A program made the translations under genes and the position numbers. The notes beneath the pieces are model-generated. The model saw only the letters and a program-made list of their open reading frames with translations, was not told the DNA's origin and did no database searches. DNA of 64,000 bases from Theocolax elegans (lineage: Eukaryota; Arthropoda; Insecta; Hymenoptera; Cerocephalidae), in contig CM047426.1 of NCBI GenBank assembly GCA_026168455.1, forward strand, positions 37,201,175-37,265,174. Direction: 5' to 3'. This document shows positions 51,877 to 64,000 of the stretch, in pieces; the first letter of the stretch is position 1; each line of letters starts with the position of its first letter.

Positions 51877-53400
51877 TGTAACAGTTTGGTTGCCGCACGG
51901 ATGTTTATGTTAATATCGCGGCTACGTATATTTCCCGCGTTGTAGCGGCGGTTACCTGTCCGCTCTACCAAATCTGTTAAATGTTAATCTGAAACCGAGG
52001 TACTGTTTCAGATAACAACCAGGTAAATCAATCAAATCTGAAATTGACCGCGAAACAGGGATATCGCGTCGAGCACTTGTCAACCAGAAATATACGAGCT
52101 CTTAGGATTACGGAAGGAATCGTTAAAATTCAATTCTTCGAACACCGGATTGAAATGTAATAATAAATTGAATTTATTGAAATAAATATAAAGAGGGGGA
52201 AAAATATCGCGGACTAAAATAATATACCCCGTCAACGGGACTGGTATAACGCAATAGATTGTGCCTTCTTTCGACTCGGCCTTCCCGAGGGAAGTAGTGT
52301 CTAGGGGGGGGGGGGGGGCTTTGTGACGGAAATCGTCACACAATCTATTCGCGGCAGATGAAGTATTTAAATTCATTTTAATTGTAAGTCGTCGGAGCCT
52401 TTGGTATATCAAGGCCAACCAACGACATTTGTTTACTTGAACAAATGTGTACAATTACGCGCGCAATAGTACGTAGGGCTGAGAGCGCGAGAGAGTGTGT
52501 GTGTGAGTTTCCCATTCTCATCCCTTTTTCGAAACATTAGACAATTGCCTATAGTCAGTACGTCCCGATCTGCCGCTCGAGGCGGACGAATCTATCTGAT
52601 GCCGATCGAGTATATTGTTTACGGCTAAGGAAAAGGCGCGTGAGGCGCAAAGCCGTCGGTATACGGATCATCCTCGCGAGGTGAACCGCGAGTGAGTTTG
52701 GTGTGCGACGGTTTGCGAAGCACTCACCGCGGCATTGGGCCGCCTTTTCACCACCGCAGCCGACGTCGGTCCTCCGTTGCCCAGGAGGCCGCAGGGACAG
52801 GGATCGGCTGCGCCATCCACGGGGCGCATCCCGGTAAGTTTTATCTATACTACCGCGCGTTCCCCCCCCCCTTCCCGAGTGTATGTGAGTGTGTGAACTC
52901 GGGAGTGTATTCGGGTACGCCGGTACCCGAATAGCGGGGATCGGGGTACAGTAAACCGCAGGCGAGTAACTCGATCCGGTTGACTCCCGATACTTCCGCC
53001 CGCGCGAAACAACCTTTGTCGCGACACACGGCCTGGATGGCCAATTGTTAACCAATTCAATTAAAATAAATATTCTTATTATTTTTATTTTTATTTCTGT
53101 GTGTTTATTGTTTTCCCCACTCCCGCCGACATCCTCTAAATTATAATAATCATGTCGAGGCAAGGAGGATCGGCCGAATCCTCCACACCGTTCGTCCCAG
53201 CGAACTCGTGTTCCTGGCGACAGTCCGCAGTACGCGATAAATAAATTACTCGTGTACGCAGTATTCGGCAACGCGGCCAACGGTTACTTTTAATTACTTA
53301 ACCTAATTAATTTCAGCGGGGTGGACGAATAATACGTCACAAGTGATACCACTTACACGTAAGGAGGCTATCTCTCTTCGCAGCGCGCGCGAATCTCCTT
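51877..53400. other. GC-rich LTR-like or promoter-like block
   Basis: It starts near TGTAACAG and contains CpG-rich stretches, a G13 run (about 52306-52319), a C-run (about 52863), a donor-like CCG|GTAAGTT at about 52832, an AATAAATATTC signal at about 53068 and an acceptor-like CTAATTAATTTCAG at about 53316. Composition and signals resemble an LTR or the 5' end of a retroelement, but no second copy, TSD or defined ends are seen. Long ORFs on the minus strand look like composition artefacts. Confidence 0.35.
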
Positions 53401-53904
53401 CTTTCACCTCTCTAATCAGGTGTAGCAGGAAATATTAATAGAAATGTATATTTGTTACCTTATAACGATGAATCTATTAGCATGATCATTGTAAAAAAAT
53501 TTATGCACTTACCTTGGAGTGGTAGAAAAGTATCTCCACTTGTTTCAGTATCCATCTAATCTCCTGTAAGCTGCTAAATCTACAAATATTATTATACAGT
53601 TATAAAAAATTAATTTTTAAATCACATTAAGAATTATTATACTAATCTGAAGGATTACTATAAAAGTATCAACATTATTATTTTTATTATTATTATTATT
53701 ATTATTCAGCAATACAGTGTTTGAATTTCACAAACTTGTCACTGTCACGTAATCATATTACTCATTATAATGTCAGATCTGATTTGTTTATATATTTTTT
53801 GTATTAAATACGTATATTCAGTTATTGTAATAATGATGTTTATATATTTATAGTAATCCTTAAGTTTCTTTACTTTTGTCTTTTGGAACAAGAATTTTAT
53901 TGCA

Positions 53905-54115
53905 ATCAACAATGACGTTAAACGAAATAGACACTTAGCTGAATGTACAAACTCCATACGGAGAGGATAAATGTTCTTATAACGTTCATCAACTTTCTCA
54001 TATGGCTACATCGGTAAAACAATGGGGTCCTGTATGGGCATGGTCTGCTTTTCCGTTTGAACATGCTAATGGTTATTATAAAAGATTAAATCTTTGGCCA
54101 AATAAGGTAAAATAA
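53905..54115 (+). pseudogene. Relic of a DUF4218-type (CACTA-like) transposase
   Basis: A frame near 53965-54107 reads CSYNVHQLSHMATSVKQWGP then VWAWSAFPFEHANGYYKRL, followed by a GTAAAA donor-like site. The 'NVHxLxHLxxxVxxWGPLWxxSxFPFE' pattern is typical of the DUF4218 part of CACTA/EnSpm-type transposases and animal relatives. The upstream part (LAECTNSIRRG) is frameshifted with stops. Possible further remnants at 54185-54350. Inactive. Confidence 0.55.
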
Positions 54116-55244
54116 TACGATTCACTAAATAATTGAATAATTGAAATTAATAAATACCTTTTTACTTCTATTAATTTACATGTGGACATCGAAATAGTGA
54201 AAATTTCAAAAATGATAAACGCTTACTACATTTTAAAGATAAATTATCTGTTGAATTTGAATTGAATACCCATCAAAAAAATTTAAAACATAGAACAGTG
54301 CTTGGTCGATTAAAAAGTAAAAATTTAACCAAAATGATAGAAGTGGTCTAAAGGATTTAATTAGCACTCATAATATAAGCCTTAATGACAATAGATTATA
54401 TTGGTATACACTAGGATAAAGATAAACAAAAAAATGTATACGTCAAAAATGTATGCAGCGCAGAAAAAAGAAATAATTCATGTATTTGCTGGAACAACAG
54501 AAATTCATTTGGTATTATACAATTTTTCATTGTTGTTGATGATTGTATATATACGCGTATGTTCAAGAATTTTCAAGAATTGTTAAGAATCCACAACTTA
54601 TTCATCCTCGTATACGAATTGAATTAACTTCGATTTTTATTCCGATTCGATTAACATATTGTTTTACAGTATAAAATATAACTCGATTAGAAAACAATGT
54701 GTTATTAGTTGATGATTGTAAATTGCTTTCCGCCAAACGTTTATGAAAAGAAACTTTAAATAATTAATAAGATACATAAATGTATTTAAATTGCTATTCG
54801 TATCTAACTTTCTATGTAATTTCAAGTTCAAATGATACGTATAATCTAATTCTAAATTATGTGTATAATTCAATATTAATATACATCATATATAGGTATG
54901 TCATAACTAATCTTTGCATAATTCTATAGTTCAAGAACTGACTGTTTATAATTTGCACATATTCTTATATTGAAAATACTCAATTTTAGACATAATTTAA
55001 ATGAAAATTAAATTTAGATACAAATTATGTATAATTGTGAAAGTATAATTTGTACATTATCATACAATTTTGCATATTTCTATACATTTCCGTACATTTC
55101 TGTACATTTTTGGTACATTATTGGTACTTATTAGACTTTTGTACAGAAATGTACAAAAATGTACAATAATGTACGGAAATATACGAAAATATTTGATATA
55201 AATTAATTATTAATTTGAATAAATATATACATTATATTTTATTA
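54116..55244. other. AT-rich spacer with a small inverted GTAC-rich repeat
   Basis: Around 55055-55200 repeated 'tgtacatttctgtacatt' motifs occur in both orientations about a centre near 55130, forming a weak hairpin. No genes. Confidence 0.5.

Positions 55245-55302
<58 letters not shown>
55245..55302. repeat. (ATT)n microsatellite at the LINE 3' side
   Basis: Nearly 19 ATT units, followed by a T-run that is the minus-strand element's poly(A). Paired with a like tract at 57222-57272 on the other side. Confidence 0.95.
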
Positions 55303-57221
55303 TATTTTTTTTTTTTTTCGTGGGAAACTGGAGAAATCTTACATAAGACGACGACGAGGGTCCGCACTCGTCGCCAGTGCCGGATTCTTACCGGCTAAAA
55401 CTCCAAACCCAGCGCTTTCACCTGCCCAGCCCGGAACTGTTTTTCACATTACTTCAAGCTGGGAGGCGTGTCTTGTGACATGCGTCAATTCGGTCGGTCC
55501 CGTTTCTTCTTTCCTCCCTCGATGAGACTGCCACTTATCGTGAAGCGGCCTTTCTGGCGGTAGCGAGCGCGCGCCTAAAGGTGGCACAGGCTCCGGACCC
55601 CGCCATGTGAGACACTCCCTCAGCATCCTTTGATGGACAAAGAAAGCATTTGGGAGCGCTCTTGCAATTCTTAAAGTTGTGTCCAGGCTCGCCGCACTTT
55701 TAGCACGACGAGGATCTGTCCACTGTCTCACACTTCCTTTTCGTGTGGCCGAAGTCTAGGCACCGATAGCACCTCTCGACCAAGACTCGATCCCGAACGC
55801 GACAGCTTACGAAGCCGACGCAGAGATGCCGCATCGACTTCAGCTTGTCAGCGCTCTCGTGATCCAGCTTTACGATGGCTGTCTTCTGTTGACTGCGGTT
55901 TAGGCCCAAAAGCGTCACCTCTCGGCTCTCAGAAGGAGACGCGAGAACTTTGTTTAGGGCCGCCACCACTTCGTCCCTCGTTGTGAGAGCGTCCAGGTCT
56001 CTGATCTCCAGGGTCACCCTTCGATCTCGGACTCGAACTTCTCCCATTCCTTGGGTAGCAGTACGCACTTTCTCCGCGAATGCTGCTGCGTCCGTCTTCT
56101 TGCCCAGCCGGAGCAGGACATCTCCCCGCCCTGTCGGCCGTACGCTCAGATCCTGGGCGCCGCTGTCGTCCGGGTTGACTTCCTTCCGGAGCTTCCCCAA
56201 GACTTCAGCAAACGTACGGTCCCTCGCGATTGTGACCACCAGGGTGGATACCGGCGCCTTCTGGCGCTTTCTCCTGTCAAGAGGCGCCTGTCCCGACTTA
56301 ACCGTCGGCTTCTTCTTTTCCACCACAGGCTTGGACTTGGATTGCTCCTTGTCCTAACCAGGTGGTGGCACCTCCTTGCGAGGTTTCTTCTTCTTACGGC
56401 TTTTAGAGGCCTCGGGTGGGCTTTGAGGGCCCTCCCTACTCCTCTTTTGAGCCTGTATCTTGGCTGTAGCCACGATGACGGCTTTAGCAATGATGCCTCT
56501 TCTCTTAGGCCGCCGACGATTCTCGTGGCCAACTCGATAATCCTCGACTTGGCACTTGTAATCATCGACTGCTAAAGACATCTTCTTCGTTTTCCCGTAG
56601 AGCTCTTGTACAAGAGCGTCTACGGTTTTCAGCCCTGTTTTGACGACCATGGAAATGTTAGGCTGCTTTGCACAAGCTGCCAACATTACCTGAAGTTCTT
56701 TTTTCAGATGGTCGTAAGTGGAGTCGATCTCCTCCTGCGCCTTCTCCACCTTCTTGTATTCCTTACGGAACACTTCTATCTCCTCTTGAGATTCTCTGCT
56801 ATAGGCAGAGATGCCGCTGATGGCGCTACCAATGCTGGTAACGCTGCCGCTTCGTAACCTGCTTGCAGAAGCAAGACTCAGCATCTGGGATAGCGGCTGC
56901 TGTTGGGGGTTTTCTTTCGAGGACCCCGCCTCTGACGTGATGTTAGAACTAAGCGGTTTGTGGCCTCCCCCAAAATCCATGAGGCCAGCGCCGGCCACCG
57001 GGGCTTTCACCCGATCGGAACCGACGACGGGATTCACTCCTAGTTTGGAGTTGCCCGCTTGGGGTAGTATGTTTTCATCTCGCTTGCTCATACTTCTGGT
57101 TGTACTGTTTGGTCCACGGAGATTATTTTATTTCACCTCTACCCTTCACGCTAGAGTGACGAGCATTCCCCCATCCGCCACCCGGGGGACGCGCCGCATA
57201 CGGGGACAGGACACCCCGCGC
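55303..57221 (-). mobile_element. ORF1-only non-LTR retrotransposon derivative (R1-like), 1.9 kb
   Basis: The minus strand starts CCGCGCGGGGTGTCCTGTCC directly at a (TAA)n tract. It has a leader of about 130 nt, ORF1, a GC-rich 3' UTR of about 230 nt and poly(A) abutting another (TAA)n tract. No ORF2 (endonuclease/RT) is present between ORF1 and the 3' UTR, so it is a half-LINE, made by internal deletion or template jumping. Both ends in the same microsatellite suggest a microsatellite-targeting R1-clade relative. Confidence 0.75.
55535..57091 (-). pseudogene. LINE ORF1 (Gag-like) with two in-frame stops
   Basis: 518 codons in a single frame from MSKRDENILPQAGNSK, interrupted by TAG at 56354-56356 and TAA at 55700-55702. 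Parts: a Ser/Pro-rich start, a coiled coil (EEIEVFRKEYKKVEKAQEEIDSTYDHL), a basic stretch, an RRM-like region (VRVRDRRVTLEIRDLDALT) and zinc knuckles CYRCLDFGHTKRKC, C[stop]KCGEPGHNFKNC and CFLC. The second stop sits exactly at an expected knuckle residue between the two Cys. No frameshifts. R1/Jockey-type ORF1 organisation. Confidence 0.85.
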
Positions 57222-57223
57222 GG

Positions 57224-57272
<49 letters not shown>
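57222..57272. repeat. (ATT)n microsatellite at the LINE 5' side
   Basis: About 16 ATT units directly preceding the element's 5' end on the minus strand. Confidence 0.95.
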
Positions 57273-57277
<5 letters not shown>

Positions 57278-60160
57278 CTAGAAGATATGCTTTTCATTCT
57301 ACACTATGTACAGCTAAGTATATATCTATTTTAGGATTATTTTATATGTTATTTTTTTACATGGATAGTCAAAATTTGTTTTGTTTTCTCTTTCCGTGTA
57401 GATTCTATTAGATACGAATTAGGATTTTGCAATAAAAAATTACTACTGGCTTGTAATTTTTAATTTATTATTTTGATTACAGGAAAACGATTGTACATGG
57501 CCCCTTTTTACCAAAGAATTTATTAGTGTAGGCGAAAACAGTTACTAATATTAAATAAAAATAAACATTTCATAAATAACTTGGCAGATATTTGAATAAA
57601 ATTAGTAAATGTGTTCAAATATTAGAATGTGAAGAATTACAAATCATCTACGATAACAAATATAACAAAATTTGAATATTTTTTTTCTGCTTTAATGGAA
57701 TAACCTAGAGGACTTGACAAAACGTGACTTCAGAAAGACAATGCCCATCGAAGCGTCATTTGGGTGCTCTACTGTAACAAACGGATTTCTGGACCTTTTA
57801 TGAGGATTTATAACTAATATATTTTTTGAAAATTTTATTTTTATACAATTATTCATATTTATATTTATTTATATATACATTTATTTATATTTATTTATTT
57901 TATAAATTTCATGCAATTTTAATTATTGTTATTTATTTCAATATATATTCTACATGATAAAAAATTAAATTTGAATAGATTATAATTATTACTAATTTAA
58001 TAATATAAAGGTGAACAAGCAAATGCTATGGAGGTAATGTTGTGTGCTTTATGAACGTTTATAAACATATATATGTTTATACACAGTAAAGGCTAAATTT
58101 TGCACTAAAGTTCAGAAGAAACATTTTTACTCAAAGTATAATAAAACATGTTTCATGTATTTATATCATCTTTTAGATGCATTTATTAGAGTTTAATTTA
58201 ATTCCACGTTTAAGCACTATCTCATGGTACATAAATTCATCCAATTATAATTGAACCAAAAATCTTCTTAATTACTTTTGCTAAGTTTCACTAATCATGT
58301 ATTTTACCATATACTCAAAATTGTATCATTATATTGTCATTGATAATTGCTTATTTCGAACAGAATTCTTCTTAAATATGACCTAAAAAGAAATGAGTCC
58401 TCTATAATCTGATGTATTAAGAAGTTATTAAAATTATAAAATAACGTTCAATGGACAGAAAAAATTTGAAAAGAAACATAATGTACCATAATTTAATAAA
58501 AATCCTATTTTTTGCGGTATTGGCAATATCTTAGCCAGTAATTTGTAAGTTTTTGACACTGGAGAGTCACTATTGAATTAACTATCTGAATTGGTTTATT
58601 TTTTCCGGCGTTGGTAATATAATTACACAGTTACAATTGTGGATGGTACGGCAAAAATTTTTCTGAAAAGTGGAAAAAATTAATATGTTTGATATGATAC
58701 TTAGAAGTCAAAGGTCAAGTTGCTTAACCGTAGGTGGACTTTACATACTTTACTAGGAATGGAAAATTATTCAACGGTAATCATCTTCTCCTTTTTCTAC
58801 CTTTGTAATATTACCTATGTATTTATATATTTAACTGGTGGAAATGATTGATTTGCAGCTGCGTCACAACAAATACAATAATATTATGTGAATAATATTA
58901 TATCAATCTCCAATAATTATTAATAATACACTATATATCTTAATTTCAGGATTTGAAAGCTTCACTTTCCTACTTTACCTTCTTGTCATCGGATATAGAC
59001 TTCATTACAGTACAATGTTTATTTGTTATAATAAATAACGCGTAGAAAGTAACCTGCACATTGTTTAACATTTATAGCCTAGATGAACAATTTTTTAATA
59101 CTTGCCTGTTTTGAATAAATCAACGATATACGTGATTACTGTCACGTACGCGTCTATGCAATAGAATAGTGAAATAGAAAATATATTTAACAACAATGTG
59201 GATATTTTATTAATTATAAGGTATAGCAATCTATCCTTTGTATACATATAACAATAGATATAAGTGACCGTATACTTGTATACTGGTTCTTTTTACCCTT
59301 CCGACAATAAACATAACCCAAGGTTTCTTCTTTTTTTATCGCGGTAATTACATAGTCGAGTGGCATTAAATAAACATATTGGTTCGAAGAGTATATTGTT
59401 TGATTTATTCTTTCCTTCCTTTGTTTTCACTTATGTTTATATTTCCAGAGTAAATTGTTGGTTCTAGACTTATAGAAACCTTATGTCCACACATGAAATC
59501 AAATCAATAATTAAGCCATTTGAATCTCCCTGAATACCCAGTATAAGTATAACGGTATTTGAATAAGTTAAAAGCATCAGAGCCTGCAATTATATGGAAG
59601 CTACGTGTACAAGCGATTTCTCGCCTATACACGTACAAAGGGTATCAAAGAGATACGATAATTATTAGATTTTAATGAACCTCCAGGAAAAAAGAACCTT
59701 CCTTCGGTTCGACATTCGATCAAAAAACCCAACTGTTATATGCACGTAATTAACAATGTAATACTTCTTATGAACACAGCTGCTGTGATATATTGGTGTG
59801 GGTGCAGTGCATGCAAAGGTACATGTATACACAATGCCAAAATGATCCGTACCGCAACTAAAACTTTTATCATTCATAATTCCCTCTAGTTTCTGGAACT
59901 TTGCAATCTCGTGCACATATATAATATTGATTTATCGTAACTTTTTGTTTTATCGGGTACGATCCGCAGCGACTCGTGAGCATTGATTGCGCGAGAGAAT
60001 TAACATTACGTTGCGTGCTATGGCTCTATGTATTCTACCTACACCTAATCTAAGCTTTTCGCTTTTTTGATTTTTCGCCCAGTATTTTAACAGAATACTA
60101 CTCACGAGTATCAATTATCATTTGAGATCATCTGACAAAACATAGTTAATTTATGAAAAA
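57273..60160. other. Intergenic AT-rich DNA upstream of the odorant receptor
   Basis: No supported gene. An acceptor-like TTTGATTACAG at 57481 precedes about 60 open bases, too short to interpret. A small hairpin ('acgtgtac...tacacgt') lies at about 59602-59637. The receptor promoter should lie near 59950-60140. Confidence 0.5.
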
Positions 60161-60879
60161 ATGCTTGGTGAAGAATCAAAATACGCGGTGCAAATGAGCC
60201 GTTACTTTCTCATACCGATTGGTATCTGGCCGATAGCTAAAGACGCTCCAATAGCATTAAAGATATGGAGATGCGCGACAGTCATTGCGTGCTGTTTCTT
60301 AATTTGTTTTTTGCTTGTACCTTGTGGTTTACATACCTTCTTGGAGGAACCAAACCCAGCGATTAAGCTCAAGCTTATTGGACCTATGAGTTTTTGTTTC
60401 ATGGCGATTGGCAAGTATTACTCGTTAATTGGAATGACTAAAGAAATCCGGACTTGTTTCGAACACGTCGAGCAAGATTGGAAAACCTACCGTGATATCA
60501 ATGCATTTGTAAGTATAAGTAATTTTTTAGAATTTTTAGATTATTTATACTTTTTAGCATGAACATCTAAAAATACTTGTTTTGGGTAAACTAGGCAATG
60601 GTGAAACGTGCGGTCTTGTCAATACTTCCTTAAAATATTACATTATATTAAATATATGATGCTACGTTACATGCGCTTTACAGGCGGAATTGGAGGTGAT
60701 GCGGAGGAACGCGAAGCTAGGCAGATTTTTAGCTCTCGTCTGTGCTGCATTTATGTACGGAGGTGGTTTCTTTTATCACACTATAATGCCCTTATCGTCC
60801 GGCAGAATCGCTACTACAGATATTACCGAAAAAATGTTACGTTTTGATGCAGAAAACTACACGATTAGCCAATCACATG
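60161..60879 (+). CDS. Odorant receptor (7tm_6), first two exons only
   Basis: Exon 1 is 60161-60508 (116 codons, donor TTT|GTAAGT); exon 2 is 60684-60879 (acceptor CTTTACAG, donor ATG|GTATGC); the phases agree. Product start MLGEESKYAVQMSRYFLIPIGIWP is the cytosolic N-terminus of hymenopteran ORs. TM1 is ATVIACCFLICFLLVP, TM2 SFCFMAIGKYYSLIGM, TM3 RFLALVCAAFMYGGGFFYHT. The remaining four TMs and the conserved C-terminal exons are not found in the 3.1 kb that follow, which contain two large palindromes. So either the next intron is long and continues beyond the window, or the gene is truncated. Ligand unknown. Confidence 0.85.
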
Positions 60880-61103
60880 GTATGCATATACCTATGATAT
60901 ATATATTCATTGATTTATTTATTTATTAACAAAATTCATGGGATTTGACTCTTTATACAATAGTAAACATCTTCCACAATAGTTTCATACGATATTTCAC
61001 ACGATATTTTATAGCATTAGAACTTCAAAATCTGAAATGAAATTGAGACTTTGAGGTTAAAATGTTATAAAAATCATTATAACATAATATCATTAGTTTT
61101 GCA

Positions 61104-61395
61104 TAGTCGGGTTCTTTTTCGATTTTAATGAACTAACCAATTTATTCATTTGGCGACGTTTCGATGGATATTCTCCATCTTCATCAGGCTATTCTTCATT
61201 TTTTACTTAAATCTGCCAATCTCTTCAGTAACTGAGTAGTACATCTACGCTACGATGCACTTCTCAGTTGCTGAAGAGATTTGCAGATGTAAGCGAATAT
61301 TTAAGAATAGCCTGATAAAGATGGAGAATATCTATCGAAACGTCGCCAAATATGTAAATTGGTTGGTTCATTAAAATTGAAAAAGAACCCGACTA
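61104..61395. repeat. 292-bp inverted-repeat element with hammerhead-like motifs
   Basis: Ends TAGTCGGGTTC and GAACCCGACTA; arms of about 120 bp, with a centre of about 50 bp of lower similarity. Each arm holds 'agatggagaatat' flanked by CTGATGA (left arm, minus strand) or CTGATAA (right arm) and GAAACGTC. Lies in the receptor intron or 3' region. Confidence 0.8.
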
Positions 61396-62200
61396 TATTA
61401 AATAAACTGCATGGACGACTAAATCACTTAATAATTATAATATAATTAGATGTGCATGATAAGCGGTAACAATCTCAGTTATATTTATATACTTCCTTCC
61501 TAATATTCGTTTTAAGCAAACTAATCGAGCAATCAAACCAGTCCACATTCACACTTAAATTATTTGCCAATTTACATGATTTAGCCGCATAAGATCTCGA
61601 TGAATACTTTGACGGATTAACATTCACCATAAACGTATCATTTATTGCACGCAGCACTCTTCCAGGAACCCGCAATCCAATTAAAGGTAGTAAAGACGGA
61701 GAATTCATTAACCCTTTTAAGGTTTTAAATAAAAACAATAAATCTTGATAACTTCTGAAAGACCGTAATGAGGCAACACTAAAACGCTATGCAATGTCTT
61801 CATAGTCATGAGAGAATCTCGACAAAGGTATCGCCGCATTAAAAGAAAGAGCACATAGGTATCTGTGTTAAACAGATTCAATCTTATCTGAATACATATT
61901 AAATATAGCATAGCGAAGAATTGGTATAACAAGGGATCTTATATAAATGTATATAAAGTTAAATAAGTGGTTGGGATTTTAAAGTCTCTAGAACATCACA
62001 GTATAAAAGATAATACCCTCCATGCTTTCTTACAAAATTAACGTGTAATAAAAACTCTCGCACACGCACATTCACATGCACGCACACGGAGAAAAAAATT
62101 TTTAATAATCACTAGATTTTCTGCGACTCTATACTAAACATTTTATTAAATTCAAGATGACGGGAAAAGTTTATCAATAATTAAGAAGCATACTTATACT

Positions 62201-62880
62201 CACAAGGGGAGTACATGACCTCCGGGAAACGGATCTCATCCTAACTTTGGTATGTCTTTTATAATATAAAAATATGAAGAAAGCCAAGTTATCTCTTGCC
62301 AATGGCCACTTTTACGGAAGTTATTCGACATCCAATAATAATAGCAGTAAAAAATACTTCCGATTCGGTCGCTTATAACTCGGAAACAAATAAAGATAAA
62401 CAATCGAACCAAAAACCAGAAGAAAGTTGAGTTCAAGTAGATATGGTTTGAAAAAAAAAAGCTCAAATTGCTTAATTTGAAGCAAAGTTATGAAGAAAAT
62501 AAGAAATTGAAGACTATTAGGCCAAAAGAAACAATAAATTTTTCATATTAAATTTTGGCCTAATAGTCTTCAATTTCTTATTTACTTCATAACTTTGCTT
62601 CAAATTAAGCAATTTGAGCTTCTCTTTTTCAAACCATATCTACTTGAACTCAACTTTCTTATCTGGTTTTTGGTTCGATTGTTTATCTTTATTTGTTTCC
62701 GAGTTATAAGCGACCGAATCGGAAGTATTTTTTACTGCTATTATTATTGGATGTCGAATAACTTCCGTAAAAGTGGCCATTGGCAAGAGATAACTTAGCT
62801 TTCTTCATATTTTTATATTATAAAAGACATACCAAAGTTAGGATGAGATCCGTTTCCCGGAGGTCATGTACTTCCCTTGT
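62201..62880. repeat. 680-bp near-perfect palindrome
   Basis: Arms 62201-62530 and 62555-62880 are inverted copies with a few small indels. The centre around 62543 has a short loop. The two mirrored ORFs (62236-62466 minus and 62595-62798 plus) are the same sequence read in each arm and are not genes. Confidence 0.9.
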
Positions 62881-64000
62881 CAGTAAATAGCTTTTTTACG
62901 TGCTGAACTTAAATATATATAGTATTGAATAAATATATAGTACTGAATATAAAGTATTATAAATCATGATCTGATTTCTCTTTGTGCTTAAAAAGTCTAT
63001 TTAACGATGACGTGCAATGATGGTTAAAAAAATTGGTGGTTTAAATGCAACGTGAATCGCGGGTTAGCTAGGTTATGTTTACCGGGAATCGCACTTACGC
63101 GCGATATAGCCAAATATGTATGTATACACATATAAAAATAAACTTAGGTTGTTAGGATCTGACCGTTTGTTGGTAATCGTTGTATCTTTTTGTTGATTAG
63201 TCAAAACTCATAGTCAGATGCATAGGCACACTTGCAATACATACGTATACTTACATATATATGATTACTCGTGCATAAGTACGGGTTTTACTCGGTTTTG
63301 CTATTTACTAATAATAATGTACATGATACTAATTCAATACTTTTTCTTAGCTATTTATTTGTTTGTTGATTTTTTCTATTATTTTAAAGTACTAAAGATA
63401 TATTAAATAAAAAACTATAAGGTTATCTTTCGACTGAGTATAAAATATCATTATACTCTGTCACAGTCGATTGGAGACCAAATAATTTTTAAAAGATTAC
63501 GCAACTTTTTAGTACTCGCAGTACAAAATCTTATACCTAATCAGTCAAAAGTGTATCCGATATATTGAATTTAATATAAAATCTATTAACCATTACTAAT
63601 TTTCTAGTAACCATTAATATTTTTTTTCTCCGTGCACACATATTTCTACATTATATATACCTACAGATATATGTGGGTGGTTGTCCGTGAAATCGAAGAT
63701 GAAAAAAATTAATATTGTTATAACTATGGGAATATGTTTTAGAGGTATCCAGTAGTTATCCAGAATTTTTTCAGATTTTATCGGGGCCATTAATTTAAGT
63801 TGCAGAGAGTCAAAGTTGACATTATAGCACTTTTTTGCATTATATGCCCATTTTCATGAATTTGTGGCTCCCAGGGAAAGCATTTTTCACTAAAACATAA
63901 ATATGACATTTTTGTAAAATTTTCTGAATTTTTCATTAAAAATACTTTTAAAGTCATAAATGTATGCTGTCACACTCTTGTAAGCCATTTAAACCTTAAA

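Larger units (their letters stand above)
60880..64000. other. Receptor intron or downstream DNA, otherwise empty
   Basis: Apart from the two palindromes, AT-rich sequence without recognisable exons. No further odorant receptor exon was found on either strand up to the window end. Confidence 0.5.

Noticed and set aside
52555..53280. 241-codon minus-strand ORF
   Set aside because: Lies in a CpG-rich LTR-like block, no domain, polar low-information sequence; competing ORFs in other frames.
55950..57281. Plus-strand ORFs of 135-174 codons
   Set aside because: Antisense shadows of LINE ORF1.
57481..57560. Possible terminal exon (acceptor followed by about 60 open bases)
   Set aside because: Too short, no homology and no partner exon.
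62236..62798. Two similar small membrane-like ORFs
   Set aside because: The same sequence in the two arms of a palindrome, one per strand.

Overview
The window looks like an insect chromosome, most likely a hymenopteran and plausibly an ant. It holds the first exons of a seven-transmembrane odorant receptor and otherwise consists almost entirely of nested insect mobile elements with AT-rich introns and satellites. No bacterial or organellar features were seen. Host coding sequence is almost limited to the odorant receptor start at 60161-60879.

Layout. (1) 1-1060: a 5S-rRNA-derived SINE-like fragment, then a foldback MITE. (2) 1061-14819: a young 13.8-kb Ty3/gypsy LTR retrotransposon on the minus strand with 1.03-kb LTRs, PBS, PPT, gag, a -1 frameshift signal and pol. 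A 1.6-kb RT-RH-IN tandem duplication scrambles pol, and a MITE is nested in the leader. (3) 14843-15819: a 1-kb near-perfect palindrome. (4) 16775-30634: an old, decayed second gypsy element on the minus strand. It is broken by two TTAA-flanked insertions: a 6.9-kb non-autonomous piggyBac-like element full of satellites (18471-25368) and a 3.07-kb piggyBac with a decayed transposase (26741-29810). (5) 30635-49853: a complete 19.2-kb Polinton/Maverick with long TIRs and a 6-bp TSD (TATAAT). (6) 49860-57272: mostly anonymous DNA, a GC-rich LTR-like block, a DUF4218-type transposase relic, and an ORF1-only LINE sitting inside an (ATT)n microsatellite. (7) 57273-64000: intergenic DNA, the odorant receptor 5' exons, and two large palindromes.

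The Polinton is the centre of interest. It carries the virus-like set: protein-primed PolB, chromodomain integrase, packaging ATPase, adenovirus-type protease, double-jelly-roll major capsid and penton-like minor capsid. ATPase and one conserved structural-type ORF are broken. In addition it carries a two-exon gene (40503-41326) whose 247-aa product has the layout of an extended Tudor domain, the module of piRNA-pathway scaffolds. Two upstream exons also splice in phase onto PolB and would lengthen it to about 1562 aa.

The young gypsy element shows three further oddities: 23 exact copies of the 9-mer GGTGCTGGA, all on one strand, in coding and non-coding parts; a textbook -1 slippery heptamer with a downstream stem at the gag-pol overlap; and a second CCHC zinc-knuckle pair placed after the integrase.
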